A stretch of 64,000 nt of DNA from Caulobacteraceae bacterium (GCA_031291645.1 JARLIQ010000036.1:62001-126000), one strand, 5' to 3'. Numbered from the stretch's first letter, positions 38,880 through 49,351 are shown. Notes: generated by a model not told the origin, from the letters alone. Numbers and translations are program-made.

Positions 38880-41123
38880 CTATTTCGGGCGGAAGCGCTT
38901 GCTCGCCGGGAAACCCTTGGGCGCCAGCCTGCCGGACGCCGACCGCTTGCCCAGCCATTCGCGCCATTCCGGCCAGACGCGGGTCCGGCCGGCGGAATCG
39001 ACCCAGGCCGCGCCCGCCTCGGCGTCGAACACCAGGGCGTCGCGCAGGCCGCCCTCGCGGTAGGCCTGCAGCTTCACGCCCTTGCCGCGGGGCATTTCCG
39101 GCAGTTCGTCGGCCCTGAAGACCAGGATCTTGCCGTTGTCGCCGACCACCGCGACATGGTCGCCGGCCATTTCCAGCGAGACCACCGCCTCGCCGTTCAG
39201 CACCTGCTTGCCGGCGCGGCGGAAGGCGATCGCCTCGTCCTCGGGCAGGACGAAGCCGTAGCCGGCCCTGGAGGCCAGGAACCGCCTGCGGCCCGGCTTG
39301 TGCGCGAAGACGTCGACCAGGGCCACCCGGTCGTCCAGGTCCAGCATCAGCCTCAGCGGCTCGCCATGGCCCCGGGCCGAGGGAAGCTTGTCGCAGCCGA
39401 GGGTGAAGAACCGGCCGTCCGACGCCAGCAGCAGCAGCTTGTCGGTGGTCTCGGCCGGGACCAGGAAGCCCAGCTTGTCGCCTTCCTTGAACTTCAGCTC
39501 CGAGGGGTCCTCCACCCTGCCCCGCGCCGCGCGGATCCAGCCGCGCTCCGACAGGATGATGGTGATCGGCTCGCGCGTGACCATCGCCTCGATGGCGCTG
39601 GCGGTGTCGACCAGCGGGGCGTCGGCGAAGGTCGAGCGGCGACGGCCGACCGTGGTGGCGGCCCCCAGGACCTTCTGCACGTCGCGCAGTCCGACGCCCA
39701 CCAGCTTCCACTGCTGCTTCTCTGAGCCGAGCAGCTGGTTTAGTCCGTCGCGCTCCTCCGAGAGGTCGGCGTGCTCGCGGCGGATCTCCATCTCCTCCAG
39801 CCGCGCGAGCTGGCGCAGGCGGGTGTTGAGGATGGCGTCGGCCTGGATCTCCGAAAGCTCGAACGCCTCGATCAGCCGGGCCTTCGGCTCCTCCTCGTAG
39901 CGGACGATGCGGATCACCTCGTCCAGATTGAGGAAGGCGATCAAGAGGCCGTCCAGGATGTGCAGCCGCGCCTCGATCTTGGCCAGGCGGAAGCGGGCCC
40001 GGCGGACCAGCACCTCGCGCCGGTGGTCGAGGAAGGCCTTCAGCGCCGGCTTCAGCCCCATAACGCCGGGCGTTCCGCTCGCGTCCAGCACGTTCATGTT
40101 GACCGGGAAGCGGGTCTCGAGGTCCGAGAGCTTGAACAGGCTCTCCATCAGGGCCTCGGCCGGGATGTTGCGCGACTTCGGCTCCAGGACGATGCGCACG
40201 TCTTCGGCCGACTCGTCGCGAACGTCGCCCAGCAGCGGCGCCTTCTTGGATTCGATCAGGTCGGCGAGCTGTTCGATCAGGTCGGCTTTGCGCACCTGAT
40301 ACGGGATCTCCGTCACGATGATCCGATAGACGCCGCGGCCGAGGTCCTCCTCGGTCCAGGTGGCGCGCACCCGCACCCCGCCCCGGCCGGTCTCGTAGGT
40401 CTCGAGCAGCGACGCCTGGGGCTCGACGATCACCCCGCCGGTCGGGAAGTCCGGCCCCTTGACGACGGTCATCAGGTCGGCGGTCGTCGCATCGGACCGG
40501 TCGAGCAGGATCAGGCAGGCGTCGATCAACTCGGAAGCGTTGTGCGGCGGGATGGACGTCGCCATCCCCACCGCGATGCCCGAGGCGCCGTTGGCCAGAA
40601 GATTCGGGAAGCCGGCCGGCAGGACGACCGGCTCCTCCTCCTCGCCGTCATAGGTCGGGCGGAAATCGACCGCGTCCTCGTCGATCCCGTCCAGCAGCAG
40701 CGCGGCCGCCTCGGTCAGGCGGCATTCGGTGTAACGCATGGCCGCGGCGTTATCGCCGTCGATGTTGCCGAAGTTGCCCTGGCCGTCGACCAGCCGGTAG
40801 CGCTGGGCGAAATCCTGGGCCAGGCGCACCAGGGCGTCATAGACGGCCACGTCGCCGTGGGGGTGGTACTTGCCGATCACGTCGCCGACGACGCGCGCGC
40901 ACTTCTTGGCCGTGGTCTCGGGATCGAGCCGCAGCATGCGCATGGCGTAGAGCAGCCGCCGGTGCACGGGCTTGAGCCCATCGCGCACGTCCGGCAGGGC
41001 GCGGTTGGTGATCGTCGAGAGCGCGTAGGCGAGATAGCGGCGCGACAGCGCCTCGCTCAGCGGCTCGTCGATGATGCGGTCGCGATCGCCGTCGCCGCCC
41101 TCTGGGGCGAAGGGTTTGGTCAT
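38880..41123 (-). CDS. parC: DNA topoisomerase IV subunit A
   Basis: Breaks and rejoins DNA to decatenate chromosomes, with ParE. The 747-residue protein shows the GyrA/ParC catalytic core: [39 protein letters not shown], then [22 protein letters not shown] and the active-site tyrosine in [15 protein letters not shown]. The C-terminal beta-pinwheel is degenerate, and no GyrA box (QRRGGKG) is seen, which distinguishes it from GyrA. It lies downstream of recO on the same strand with a 129-bp gap in which I see nothing. Confidence 0.94.
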   Translation of the reverse strand: MTKPFAPEGGDGDRDRIIDEPLSEALSRRYLAYALSTITNRALPDVRDGLKPVHRRLLYAMRMLRLDPETTAKKCARVVGDVIGKYHPHGDVAVYDALVRLAQDFAQRYRLVDGQGNFGNIDGDNAAAMRYTECRLTEAAALLLDGIDEDAVDFRPTYDGEEEEPVVLPAGFPNLLANGASGIAVGMATSIPPHNASELIDACLILLDRSDATTADLMTVVKGPDFPTGGVIVEPQASLLETYETGRGGVRVRATWTEEDLGRGVYRIIVTEIPYQVRKADLIEQLADLIESKKAPLLGDVRDESAEDVRIVLEPKSRNIPAEALMESLFKLSDLETRFPVNMNVLDASGTPGVMGLKPALKAFLDHRREVLVRRARFRLAKIEARLHILDGLLIAFLNLDEVIRIVRYEEEPKARLIEAFELSEIQADAILNTRLRQLARLEEMEIRREHADLSEERDGLNQLLGSEKQQWKLVGVGLRDVQKVLGAATTVGRRRSTFADAPLVDTASAIEAMVTREPITIILSERGWIRAARGRVEDPSELKFKEGDKLGFLVPAETTDKLLLLASDGRFFTLGCDKLPSARGHGEPLRLMLDLDDRVALVDVFAHKPGRRRFLASRAGYGFVLPEDEAIAFRRAGKQVLNGEAVVSLEMAGDHVAVVGDNGKILVFRADELPEMPRGKGVKLQAYREGGLRDALVFDAEAGAAWVDSAGRTRVWPEWREWLGKRSASGRLAPKGFPASKRFRPK

Positions 41124-41252
41124 GCGGGGGACGAATCGGTCATGGCGACGCCAGGGTAGCGGAAATCGGGCATGGGCTTCGATACGCCCGGCGGCGCGGT
41201 TCGGCCAGACGCGTCGATCGGCCGCCGAGGCGGGGCCGCCATCGATCCGCCG

Positions 41253-41984
41253 CTAAAGCCGCCCCGCCTCCCTGAGCCGGTCGATCAGCCAGACCCGCGC
41301 CGGCGGCAGCGGGCGGTTGAACACGGCGAAGACGAACTGCTCCAGGAAATGGCCGGTCAGGTCCAGGCCGGCGGCGATGTCGCCAGGCCCGAGGCCGCCC
41401 TGGGAAGCCAGCAGGAAGGGCGGCAGCTTGAGCAGGCGCTCGGCGTAGGGCTCGCCCGCCGCGCGGCTGACCGCCCGCCCGGTGCGCGGGCTGACGTAGA
41501 CCAGGTCGTCGGTCGAACCCGTGGCGGCGCATTTCGACAGGTCGAGACCAAAGCCCAGCTCCTGCAGCAGGCCGGCCTCGAAGCGCACATAGACCGCCGG
41601 CCAGATGTCGAGATCGGCGAGCGCGCCGGCCAAGGCCTCGAAGGCGAAGAAGGCGCCCGGATGAGGCTCGCGTTCGGGCAGGGCTCCGGCGGCGACGCTG
41701 GCGGCGGCGGAAAGGCCGGCCAGCGCCAGGGGCTCGTCGAACAGGGCCGCGGGGCCCTCTCCCACCGGCTCCACGCTGGCCGAGCCCAGCTGCTCGGACA
41801 CCCGGGCCCGATAGCGGGCGATCACCCGCGCGCCCGGCTGCAGGAACGGCCGCATCCGCCGCGACGCGCCGCCGGCGACATGGGCGACATAGCGGCCGCG
41901 GCCGGCGGTGAGCAGTTCCACGATCGCCCCCGCCTCGCCATGCGCGCGGGCCGACAGGACGAAGGCGTCGTCTTCGAAGTCCAT
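41253..41984 (-). CDS. recO: DNA repair protein RecO
   Basis: Recombination mediator that loads RecA with RecR. The 243-residue protein opens with the OB-fold start (DDAFVLSARAHGEAGAIVELLTAGRGRYVAHVAGGASRR), continues with GARVIARYRARVSEQLG, and has the helical C-terminal part (FYxR-type LYVRFEAGLLQELGFGLDLSKCAATG). It starts 12 bp after era, the standard rnc-era-recO order. Confidence 0.93.
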   Translation of the reverse strand: MDFEDDAFVLSARAHGEAGAIVELLTAGRGRYVAHVAGGASRRMRPFLQPGARVIARYRARVSEQLGSASVEPVGEGPAALFDEPLALAGLSAAASVAAGALPEREPHPGAFFAFEALAGALADLDIWPAVYVRFEAGLLQELGFGLDLSKCAATGSTDDLVYVSPRTGRAVSRAAGEPYAERLLKLPPFLLASQGGLGPGDIAAGLDLTGHFLEQFVFAVFNRPLPPARVWLIDRLREAGRL

Positions 41985-41996
41985 CAGGACGTGCGG

Positions 41997-42941
41997 CTAG
42001 ACATCGTAGTCGAGGCCCACGCCCGAGTAGAACTCCCGAGCCTCGGACCAATTCTCCTTGACCTTGACCAGCAGGAACAGGTGCACCGGCCGGTCCAGGA
42101 TCTCGGCCAAGTCCTTGCGGGCGTTCTCGCCGATCCATTTCAGGGTCTGGCCACCCTTGCCGAGCACGATCGGCCGCTGGCTCTCGCGCTCGACGTAGAT
42201 GGTCTGCTCGATCCGGACCGCCCCGCCCTTGGCCTCGGTGAAGGCCGTGGTTTCGACCGCCGCCGAATAGGGCAGCTCCTCATGGACGCGCAGATAGAGC
42301 TTCTCGCGGGTGATCTCGGCGGCGAGCAGCCGCGCCGGCAGGTCGGCGGTCTGGTCCTCGGGATAGAGCCAGGGTCCCTCGGGCATCAGCTCGGCCAGCC
42401 GCGCCTTCAGGTCGTCCACGCCCGAGCCGCTGGCGGCCGAGATCATGAACACCTCGCCGTAGGCGCCCGTGTCGAACAGCCGCTGGGAAAGCGCCAACAG
42501 CTGATCGCGCCGGACCAGGTCGATCTTGTTCAGCACCAGGATCGCCTTGCGGCCGTCCTTGGGCAGGGCCTGGGTGATCGCGGCGGCGTCGTCGGCGGCG
42601 CGGCGGTCGGCGGCGCTGGCCTTGCCCTCGGCGGCGGTCAGTTCGGCGTGGGCGTCGACCAGGTGCACCACCGCGTCGGCGTCCTCGGCCCCGCCCCAGG
42701 CCGAGCGGACCATGGCCCGGTCCAGCCGGCGGCGCGGCTTGAAGATGCCGGGCGTGTCGATCAGCACGATCTGGCTGGCGCCCTCGATCGCCACGCCCTT
42801 CACCGGAAAGCGCGTGGTCTGGACCTTCTGGGTCACGATCGAGACCTTGGCCCCGACCAGCCGGTTGACCAGGGTCGATTTGCCGGCGTTGGGGGCGCCG
42901 ATCACGGCGGCGAACCCTGCGCGGGTCGATGTTTCGGTCAT
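41997..42941 (-). CDS. era: GTPase Era
   Basis: Ras-like GTPase with KH domain that binds 16S rRNA and checks 30S assembly. The ATG at 42939-42941 ([23 protein letters not shown]) overlaps the rnc stop by 4 bp. G-motifs: GAPNAGKST (G1), DTPGIF (G3), LNKIDLV (G4) and ISAASG (G5). The KH domain is at the C-terminus ([35 protein letters not shown]). 314 residues. Confidence 0.96.
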   Translation of the reverse strand: MTETSTRAGFAAVIGAPNAGKSTLVNRLVGAKVSIVTQKVQTTRFPVKGVAIEGASQIVLIDTPGIFKPRRRLDRAMVRSAWGGAEDADAVVHLVDAHAELTAAEGKASAADRRAADDAAAITQALPKDGRKAILVLNKIDLVRRDQLLALSQRLFDTGAYGEVFMISAASGSGVDDLKARLAELMPEGPWLYPEDQTADLPARLLAAEITREKLYLRVHEELPYSAAVETTAFTEAKGGAVRIEQTIYVERESQRPIVLGKGGQTLKWIGENARKDLAEILDRPVHLFLLVKVKENWSEAREFYSGVGLDYDV

Positions 42942-43633
42942 GCGCCCTGTTCCCGTGCAAGCAGCGCCGCGGCGGCGGCTTTTTCCGCCTCCTGGCGCGA
43001 TCGTCCCTGAGCGGCCACCGGCGCCAGCCCCTTGACCTCGACCGCGACGGTGAAGGTCGGCGCATGATCCGGACCGCACCGATCCGTGACGGCGTAGGAC
43101 GGCAGCGGTTTGCCCCGCCCCTGGGCCCATTCCTGCAGCGCGGTCTTGGGATCGCGCGGCCGCGGAGAACTGACCTCGTCGAACAGTTCGGACCACAGGT
43201 CCAGGAACACCCGCCGGGCGACGTCCAGCCCGCCGTCCTGATAGATGGCCGCCATCACCGCCTCGCAGGCGCCCGCCAGGATGGAATCCTTGTCGCGCCC
43301 GCCGGTCTTGGTCTCCGAGGGCGCAAGCCTGAGCGCCGCGCCCAGGCCGACGCCGCGCGCCACCCGGGCGCAGGCCTCGCGGCTGACCAGGGCGTTCAGG
43401 CGCGGCGCCAGGTCGCCCTCGGCGGCCTTGGGGTCGATCGCCGCCAGCTTCTCGGCGGCCAGCAGCCCGATCACCCGGTCGCCGATGAACTCCAGCACCT
43501 CGTTGTCGCGCACCCGCCCGCCCCCGCCGCCGACGCTGGCGTGGGTCAGGGCGTGCTCCAGCAGGCCATCGTCGTGAAAGGCGTGGCCCAGGCGGGCCTT
43601 GAGGGCGTCGACGGCTGCCGCGCGGGCGTTCAT
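42938..43633 (-). CDS. rnc: Ribonuclease III
   Basis: Double-strand-specific endonuclease that processes rRNA and other transcripts. The ATG at 43631-43633 ([33 protein letters not shown]) overlaps the lepB stop by 4 bp. The catalytic signature appears as [18 protein letters not shown], with a later acidic [22 protein letters not shown] dsRNA-binding domain fills the C-terminal third ([27 protein letters not shown] ... [18 protein letters not shown]). 231 residues. Confidence 0.96.
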   Translation of the reverse strand: MNARAAAVDALKARLGHAFHDDGLLEHALTHASVGGGGGRVRDNEVLEFIGDRVIGLLAAEKLAAIDPKAAEGDLAPRLNALVSREACARVARGVGLGAALRLAPSETKTGGRDKDSILAGACEAVMAAIYQDGGLDVARRVFLDLWSELFDEVSSPRPRDPKTALQEWAQGRGKPLPSYAVTDRCGPDHAPTFTVAVEVKGLAPVAAQGRSRQEAEKAAAAALLAREQGA

Positions 43634-44472
43634 TTCAGGATCTTGAAGAACCGGCTCGGCTGGGCGTCCGTGAACCAGGTCCAGGGCTTGAACAGCGAAG
43701 CGTTGGCGTTCCACGACACCAGGATCAGGCGCGCGCGGCCCACCAGGTTCTCTTCAGGAACAAAGCCTACGCCCTGACCGTCGACATAGCGGTCGAGGGA
43801 CGAATCCCACGGGCAGGTCGTACCCTTGAAATCGGGGGCGATGCCCGGATCGAACCGGCTGTCGGCCGAATTGTCGCGGTTGTCGCCCATCATGAAGTAG
43901 CAGTGCGGCGGCACCACATAGACGCCGGTGTTGTCCACCTGGCCATCGTTGCCATAGCTGTTGGTCAGGTAGCGACGGCCGTCCGGCATGGTCTCGTTAT
44001 AGCGCGCCACGGGCTTAAGCTCGCCATAGCCCATGTCCTCGACGCCCGGCGGGGCCGGATCGCGCTGGATCGCCTGGCCATTGAGGTAGACCACACCCTG
44101 GCGCACCTGGATCCGGTCGCCCGGCAGGCCGATCAGCCGCTTGATGTAGTCGGTGCGGCCGTCACGCGGCAGCTTGAACACCACGATGTCGCCGCGGTGG
44201 GGCTGGTGGAACAGGATCCGGCCCGGGAAGATGTTCGGGCTGAACGGGATCGAATTGCGGCTGTAGCCGTAGCTGTACTTGGTGACGATGATGTAGTCGC
44301 CCTGGAACAGGTTCGGCTCCATCGACGCCGATGGGATCGTGAACGGCTGGAACAGCAACACCCTCAGAACGAAGGCGATCAGCAGCGCATAGACGACGGT
44401 CTTGACGATCTCGACCGTCTCGTTGACCGCCCCACCCTTGGCGGAGGGCGAGTCCTTGGCGTCTGACGTCAT
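43630..44472 (-). CDS. lepB: Signal peptidase I
   Basis: Removes signal peptides from exported preproteins at the periplasmic face. The catalytic Ser lies in [24 protein letters not shown], and the Lys in [14 protein letters not shown]. One N-terminal transmembrane helix ([20 protein letters not shown]) anchors it, and [12 protein letters not shown] is also conserved. 280 residues. It is followed by rnc, era and recO, overlapping rnc by 4 bp. Confidence 0.96.
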   Translation of the reverse strand: MTSDAKDSPSAKGGAVNETVEIVKTVVYALLIAFVLRVLLFQPFTIPSASMEPNLFQGDYIIVTKYSYGYSRNSIPFSPNIFPGRILFHQPHRGDIVVFKLPRDGRTDYIKRLIGLPGDRIQVRQGVVYLNGQAIQRDPAPPGVEDMGYGELKPVARYNETMPDGRRYLTNSYGNDGQVDNTGVYVVPPHCYFMMGDNRDNSADSRFDPGIAPDFKGTTCPWDSSLDRYVDGQGVGFVPEENLVGRARLILVSWNANASLFKPWTWFTDAQPSRFFKILK

Positions 44473-44519
44473 GGAAGAAGGTGTCTCTCTGAGGGCCAGA
44501 TACGGCGATTTTCGTCTTG

Positions 44520-44975
44520 CTAGACGTTCGATACACGCTGGGCAAGCTGGGCGCCCGTTAACTCTGCGTCATCGGCGGCCGGCGGCAGAGCCTCGATGAT
44601 CACGAACGCCTGGGCGTAGGGATGGTCGTCGGTGAGGCTGAGATGGATCGCCGCACGCATGCCGGCCGGCACGATCTGGGCCAGGCGTCTGGCGGCGCCG
44701 CCGGTCAGGGCCATGGTCGGCTGGCCCGAGCGGAGGTTGACCACCCCCATGTCGCGCCAGAAGACGCCGCGCTTCAGCCCCGTGCCCAGGGCCTTGGCGC
44801 AGGCCTCCTTGGCCGCGAACCGCTTGGCGTAGCTGGCGGCGCGATCGGTCTTGCGCTCCGAGCGGGCCCGCTCCAGTTCGGTATAGACCCGGTTGGTGAA
44901 GCGCTCGCCGAACCGCTCCAGCGTCTGTTCGATGCGCCGGATGTCGCAGAGGTCGGAGCCGATCCCGACGATCAA
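44520..44975 (-). CDS. acpS: Holo-[acyl-carrier-protein] synthase
   Basis: Transfers phosphopantetheine from CoA to apo-ACP. The sequence begins [17 protein letters not shown] (Mg-binding Asp8) and has [14 protein letters not shown] with the second metal Glu. The length of 151 residues is longer than the usual ~125 because of a 20-residue C-terminal tail ([15 protein letters not shown]). The ATG overlaps the pdxJ stop by 4 bp. Confidence 0.95.
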   Translation of the reverse strand: MIVGIGSDLCDIRRIEQTLERFGERFTNRVYTELERARSERKTDRAASYAKRFAAKEACAKALGTGLKRGVFWRDMGVVNLRSGQPTMALTGGAARRLAQIVPAGMRAAIHLSLTDDHPYAQAFVIIEALPPAADDAELTGAQLAQRVSNV

Positions 44976-45730
44976 GCCGCCGCCTCGCCGCGCGCGGCGT
45001 CCATCAGGGCGCGCATCCGGCGGATCGCGGCGTCCAGGCCGATGAAGATCGCCTCGCCGATCAGGAAGTGGCCGATGTTGAGCTCGGCGATCTCGGGAAT
45101 GACGGCGACGGCCGAGACCGTCTCGTAGTCGATGCCGTGCCCGGCGTGGACCTCCAGCCCCAGGGCCGCGGCCTGGGCGGCGCCTTCGCGCAGGGCGGCC
45201 AGCAGCCGGTCCGCGTCCGGCCGGCGCTCACGCACGGCCAGGCAGTAGGCGCCGGTGTGCAGCTCGACCACCTGGGCGCCGACGGCGGCGGCGGCGGCGA
45301 TCTGGACCGGGTCCGGCTCGATGAACAGCGAGACCCGGATGCCCGCGGCCTTCAGGTTGGCGACCACCGGGGCGACGCGGTTGTGCTGGCCGGCGACGTC
45401 CAGTCCGCCCTCGGTCGTCACCTCCTCGCGCCGCTCGGGCACCAGGCAGGCGGCGTGCGGGCGATGGGCGAGCGCGATGGCCTCCATCTCGGCGGTCACC
45501 GCCATCTCCAGGTTCAGCGGCCGGCCGCGCTTGCGGCACAGCGCGGCAAGCGCGTCGATGTCGCTGTCCGAGATGTGCCGGCGATCCTCGCGCAGGTGGG
45601 CGGTGATGCCGTCGGCGCCGGCCACCAGCGCCAGTTCGGCCGCGCGCGAGGGGTCCGGATAGGCTTCGCCGCGCGCGTTCCGGATGGTCGCGACGTGGTC
45701 GATGTTCACGCCCAGCCGGATGCGCCTCAT
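44972..45730 (-). CDS. pdxJ: Pyridoxine 5'-phosphate synthase
   Basis: Last step of de novo vitamin B6 synthesis, joining 1-deoxyxylulose 5-phosphate and aminoacetone phosphate. The ATG at 45728-45730 ([21 protein letters not shown]) overlaps the pyrE stop by 4 bp. TIM-barrel motifs: [37 protein letters not shown] and [11 protein letters not shown]. 252 residues. Confidence 0.96.
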   Translation of the reverse strand: MRRIRLGVNIDHVATIRNARGEAYPDPSRAAELALVAGADGITAHLREDRRHISDSDIDALAALCRKRGRPLNLEMAVTAEMEAIALAHRPHAACLVPERREEVTTEGGLDVAGQHNRVAPVVANLKAAGIRVSLFIEPDPVQIAAAAAVGAQVVELHTGAYCLAVRERRPDADRLLAALREGAAQAAALGLEVHAGHGIDYETVSAVAVIPEIAELNIGHFLIGEAIFIGLDAAIRRMRALMDAARGEAAA

Positions 45731-46311
45731 GCGGAAAGCCTCCGGCTGCCGGGGTCCTCGGTCGGGATGGCCGCCAGTTCTGGCGGCAGGGCGTCGGCCG
45801 GATAGGCGGGCACGTCCAGACTGGCCAGCGCCACCAGCGGCGCGGTCACGTCGGCCTTGCCGCCCGAGCGGTCGACGATGCAGGCGGCGCAGACCACCTG
45901 CGCGCCCGCCGCGCGGATCGCCTCGATGCATTCGCGCGAGGACAGGCCCGTGGTCACGATGTCCTCGACCATCGCCACCCGCGCCTTGGGCGGCAGGTGG
46001 AAGCCGCGGCGCAGCTTGAAGACGCCCCCTTCCCGCTCGACGTACATCGACGGCACGCCCAACCAGCGCGCGGTCTCATAGCCCGGGATGATGCCGCCGA
46101 CGGCGGGCGAGACGACGACGTCCACCTCGCCGACCGCCGCGGTGATCTTGGCCGCGAGCGCCTTGCACAGCCGCTCGGTGCGGTCGGCGTGCATGAACAC
46201 CAGGTTCTTCTGCAGGAAGACCGGGCTATGCAGTCCCGAGGACAGCACGAAATGGCCTTCGCGGAGCGCGCCGGCGGCTTTGAATTCGGCGAGGACGTCG
46301 TCAGTGGTCAT
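45727..46311 (-). CDS. pyrE: Orotate phosphoribosyltransferase
   Basis: Forms orotidine 5'-phosphate in pyrimidine synthesis. The PRPP-binding motif is visible as [21 protein letters not shown], and the N-terminal part has [21 protein letters not shown]. 194 residues, starting at ATG 46309-46311. It heads the pyrE-pdxJ-acpS-lepB-rnc-era-recO run. Confidence 0.96.
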   Translation of the reverse strand: MTTDDVLAEFKAAGALREGHFVLSSGLHSPVFLQKNLVFMHADRTERLCKALAAKITAAVGEVDVVVSPAVGGIIPGYETARWLGVPSMYVEREGGVFKLRRGFHLPPKARVAMVEDIVTTGLSSRECIEAIRAAGAQVVCAACIVDRSGGKADVTAPLVALASLDVPAYPADALPPELAAIPTEDPGSRRLSA

Positions 46312-46346
46312 GGCGGCGAACTTAGCGAGTCGGCCGGCTGTTTTCC

Positions 46347-46475
46347 ATGGGTGGATGGGGCAAGGCCCGGCGCAGCGGCCTGGCCTTCCTCGGCCTGCTG
46401 CTGCTTGGCGAGCGGGCGGCCGAACCGGCGGCCTTTCAGACGATCCGCCGTCCAGTAACGCGCGGCATGAGTTAG
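46347..46475 (+). CDS. Possible small hydrophobic peptide
   Basis: An ATG-to-TAG reading frame of 42 codons with a basic start ([11 protein letters not shown]), a hydrophobic middle ([10 protein letters not shown]) and a charged end. It looks like a small membrane or leader peptide, but there is no clear Shine-Dalgarno and no homologue that I recognise. It lies alone between pyrE and the phosphate-transporter-like gene. It could be chance. Confidence 0.2.
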   Translation: MGGWGKARRSGLAFLGLLLLGERAAEPAAFQTIRRPVTRGMS

Positions 46476-46499
46476 CGTTCGACCGGCGCGGCCGACTTG

Positions 46500-46507
46500 G
46501 CTATACC
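46500..46507 (+). promoter_or_regulatory. Possible -10 element of the Na/Pi-cotransporter gene
   Basis: GCTATACC matches the Caulobacter -10 consensus GCTANAWC except at one position. A weak -35-like TTCGAC lies 16 bp upstream. The likely start codon is 43 bp downstream. Confidence 0.35.
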
Positions 46508-46549
46508 AAATCCGACCTCAGGGCGGCCGCGCAAGACAATTATGTGACG

Positions 46550-48259
46550 ATGCATTATGACTATACCGAAATATTGATGAAGATCCTGGCCGGTCTTGGG
46601 CTGTTCTTTTTCGGCATCAAGATGGTCACCGGCAATCTAAGCGCGATCGCGGGCGACCATTTCCGGCGCGGCCTACAGAAAGCGAGCGAGCGGACCGGCG
46701 CCGCCATCCTGTTCGGCGCGACGGCCGGCTTCGTCACCCAGAGCGGGCGCACCACCTCCTTCATCCTGGCGAGCTTCATCCAGGTCGGGCTGATCGGGGT
46801 CGAGCGCGCCCTGCCTATCGTCCTGTGGGCGAATTTCGGCTGCACCCTGGTGATCTTCACCGCGGTCTTCCCGATCTATCTGTTCGCCCTGTTCCTGCTG
46901 GCGGTCGCGGGCGTGTGCGTCGCCTTCGAGCGGCCCAAGCCGTTGCTCGGCTCCGCATCCGCGACCTTCGGCCTGGCCCTCATGCTGTTCGGCATGCAGA
47001 TGATGTCTTCGTCGGCGCCGATCCTGACCAACCTGCACTGGTTCGCGACCGCGCTGGCCTTCATCAAGACGTCGCTGGTGTTCGCCTTCGCCATGGGCCT
47101 GGTGCTGACCTTCGTCGCCCAGTCGCATATCGCCATCGTGCTGATCGCCATCACCCTGGCCACCCGGGGCATATTCGACCTCGAACAGACAGTGATGGTG
47201 ATCTTCGGCGCCTATGCCGGCTCCAGCCTGATCACCTATGTCACCGGCATCCACTTCCGCGGCCAGCCGCGCCAGGTGGTCACCGCGCAGTTCCTGTACA
47301 GCCCGATCGGGCTCAGCCTCTTCCTGCCGCTGTTCGTCGTCGCCCACCTGCTGGCCGGCCACGGCGAGGTGCTGGCGTTTCTTCCCAAGGGCCTGTCCGT
47401 ATCGCCCGGGACCGCTGCCGCGCTGGTGGCGCTGGCGTTCAACACCGCAACCCCGCTGCTGCTGACCATCGCCCTGCCCGCCTTTCGCCGGCTCTGCGCG
47501 CGGCTCACGCCGCCGCTCGAAGAAGAAGACCTCGGCAAGCCCCAGTTCCTGCGCGAGGAGGTCGGCGGCAACGCCGTGGCCACCCTGTTGCTGGCCGAGC
47601 AGGAGCAGCTTCGCCTGCTGCAGCGGATGCCCGCCTACATGGCCTGGAGCCGCGGCGAGGCCGCGGCCAGGACCGGGCCGACGCCCGAGGCCTACCATCA
47701 GGCCTTCGCCCAGGTCGGCCGGAGCATCGAGCGCTTCCAGAGCGCGCTGACGTCCCAGCGCATGACGGCCGAGGACACGGAATGGCTGCTCAACCAGCAG
47801 AAGCGGCAGGAGCTGCTCGGCGCGCTGGATGAGGCCTGCCACGAACTCCACCAGGTGTCGCAAGAGGTCGGCGCCGCGGCCGAACAGCTGCGCAGCAGCG
47901 TCGTAGAGGCCCTGGACACCATGCTCCTGACCGCGATCAGCGGCATGGCCAATGGCGATGACGAAGAACTGGCGATGCTGGACACGATGACCCGCGATCG
48001 CGGCCCGACCATGGAGCGCATGCGCGGGCGCTACCTGGCGGCCTTCGACGCGATCTCGCCGCAAGAGCGCAGCCGCATCCTGCAGATCACCAGCCTGTTC
48101 GAACGCACCGCCTGGTCCCTGCACCGCTTCGGCGCCTTGCTGCGGCAATCGCCCGGGATGGCCGCGCAAGCGGAGCGGACACGACACCGGATCGACTCGC
48201 CCGGCGTCGACGTCGAAGCGCCAGCGCCCTCGTCGGCGTCGGCGCGCGCCGCCTCCTGA
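46550..48259 (+). CDS. Na/Pi-cotransporter family protein with PhoU-like tail
   Basis: Membrane protein of about 569 residues. The N-terminal half is a NptA-type transporter with eight to nine hydrophobic segments. The two inverted-repeat QSS motifs of the family are altered here: TQSGRTTSFILASF and AQSHIAIVLIA. From about residue 340 the protein is a soluble helical PhoU-like region. I take the ATG at 46550 (MHYDYTEILMKIL); GTG 46544 or ATG 46577 are alternatives, as no SD is visible. It could carry phosphate or regulate it; the motif changes leave this open. Confidence 0.83.
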   Translation: MHYDYTEILMKILAGLGLFFFGIKMVTGNLSAIAGDHFRRGLQKASERTGAAILFGATAGFVTQSGRTTSFILASFIQVGLIGVERALPIVLWANFGCTLVIFTAVFPIYLFALFLLAVAGVCVAFERPKPLLGSASATFGLALMLFGMQMMSSSAPILTNLHWFATALAFIKTSLVFAFAMGLVLTFVAQSHIAIVLIAITLATRGIFDLEQTVMVIFGAYAGSSLITYVTGIHFRGQPRQVVTAQFLYSPIGLSLFLPLFVVAHLLAGHGEVLAFLPKGLSVSPGTAAALVALAFNTATPLLLTIALPAFRRLCARLTPPLEEEDLGKPQFLREEVGGNAVATLLLAEQEQLRLLQRMPAYMAWSRGEAAARTGPTPEAYHQAFAQVGRSIERFQSALTSQRMTAEDTEWLLNQQKRQELLGALDEACHELHQVSQEVGAAAEQLRSSVVEALDTMLLTAISGMANGDDEELAMLDTMTRDRGPTMERMRGRYLAAFDAISPQERSRILQITSLFERTAWSLHRFGALLRQSPGMAAQAERTRHRIDSPGVDVEAPAPSSASARAAS

Positions 48260-48278
48260 GCGCTCGCGCGCCCTAGCC

Positions 48279-48312
48279 GTCGCCACCGCCCGGTGCGCCG
48301 GGCGATGGCGAC
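48279..48312. terminator. Hairpin between convergent genes
   Basis: A 15-bp stem (48279-48293 against 48298-48312) has a single mismatch and a 4-nt TGCG loop. It lies 19 bp past the transporter stop and 16 bp from the stop of the convergent repeat-protein gene. There is no T-run on either side; a bidirectional terminator is the likeliest role. Confidence 0.6.
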
Positions 48313-48328
48313 GCTGGTGACAGCGCGG

Positions 48329-49351
48329 TTACGAGTGGGCGCCGTTGAGCGAGACGCGAAGGTCCGTGCTCAGCTGGTCCAGGCGCTGTTGAAGGCGGCG
48401 TTCGTCCTGGGCCGAGAGCTGGCCGGCGCCATCGCGCATGTCGCTTTCCTGGCGCCGGATGGACTCCAGCACGCGGATGTCACGCCTGCCGTCGCCCCGG
48501 CCGAGCGTGCCGTCGGCGACAGCCGACTGGATGCGTTGTCTCAGCCAAGCCTGCCGGCTGCCGACATCGCGGCGTTCGCCGCTGCCGTCATAGCTGGCGT
48601 CGACGCCATAGGCGCCCACGTCAGGCGCAAGCCCGATCCAGACACCCCGGGCGTCGTAGTAGCCACGTGACGCGCCCGCGCGCCAATGGTGTTCGGAGTC
48701 GTAGTGGCCCGGCTGGGCGTCGGCGATCCAGACGCCGTGGGGGTCGACGTGTCCGCTGCGGGCGCCGGGCATCCAGCGCCCGTTGGCGTCATAGGCGCCC
48801 GAGGACTGACCCGCGATCCAGCGGCCGCCTCCGTCATAGTAGCCGCTGACGCTGGCCACCCAATGGCCGCCCTCGTCGTAGTAGCCGTTGGCCGAGGCCG
48901 GAACCCAGCGGCCTCGCGCGTCGACGTAGCCATTGGCCGATCCGTCGTTGGCCGTGGCGACCCAACGGCCGGCGCCGTCATAGTAGCCGTTCGGCGCGCC
49001 GTCGACCCAGACGCCGTTACGGTCAAAGTAGCCGCGGGCGTCGGCCCGGTCGACGGCGTTGGCGTGCCACCGGTCGTTCACATCGTAGTAGCCATAGGCA
49101 TGCGCACAGTCCGCGCCGGGCCTGCCGATCTGGTTGCCGACGACCGCGCCGCCGACGCCGCCGATGACCGCGCCCGCCGTGCGATCGCCCCTCGGGGCGA
49201 CGGCGCTGCCGAGAAGGGCGCCAATGCCGGCTCCGGCGATGGTGGCGCCCACTTGATTGTCACGTTGTTGCCCGCAGGAGGACTGGGCGAGCGCGAACGA
49301 TGGAACGAGAGTCGCGACGGCGAAGCCGGCGACCAGCATGAGCTTGTGCAT
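48329..49351 (-). CDS. Glycine-zipper exported protein with ten YxDxxGxW repeats
   Basis: Exported protein of 340 residues. A signal peptide (residues 1-23) is followed by a glycine-zipper membrane-insertion segment like the Rickettsia 17-kDa antigen (VGATIAGAGIGALLGSAVAP, GAVIGGVGGAVVGNQIG; about 34-76). Ten tandem repeats of the form G-[YHA]-[YFV]-D-x-x-G-x-W-[VI] then run from residue 85 to 240. The Asp residues are at 90, 110, 125, 144, 159, 173, 188, 203, 218 and 233, mostly 15 apart. A charged helical C-terminus follows (about 265-335, rich in Arg, Asp, Gln). SD GGGAGA precedes the ATG. The repeats resemble short Trp-containing wall-binding repeats in spacing only; function unknown. Probably an outer-membrane-associated lattice or wall protein. 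Confidence 0.8.
   Translation of the reverse strand: MHKLMLVAGFAVATLVPSFALAQSSCGQQRDNQVGATIAGAGIGALLGSAVAPRGDRTAGAVIGGVGGAVVGNQIGRPGADCAHAYGYYDVNDRWHANAVDRADARGYFDRNGVWVDGAPNGYYDGAGRWVATANDGSANGYVDARGRWVPASANGYYDEGGHWVASVSGYYDGGGRWIAGQSSGAYDANGRWMPGARSGHVDPHGVWIADAQPGHYDSEHHWRAGASRGYYDARGVWIGLAPDVGAYGVDASYDGSGERRDVGSRQAWLRQRIQSAVADGTLGRGDGRRDIRVLESIRRQESDMRDGAGQLSAQDERRLQQRLDQLSTDLRVSLNGAHS
48632..49099 (-). repeat. Ten tandem 45-bp coding repeats
   Basis: The stretch encodes residues 85-240 of the glycine-zipper protein. Seven of the nine intervals between repeats are 14 or 15 codons, and two are longer (20 and 19). The encoded protein motif is well kept, while the DNA varies, suggesting old and selected repeats and not a recent expansion. 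Confidence 0.85.

Noticed and set aside
38880..41123. Annotation as gyrA
   Set aside because: The GyrA box (QRRGGKG) is lacking and the length and C-terminus fit ParC.
48632..49099. CRISPR-like array
   Set aside because: The repeats have a 45-bp period, drift in DNA and stay in frame, encoding a repeated protein motif; there are no spacers or cas genes.
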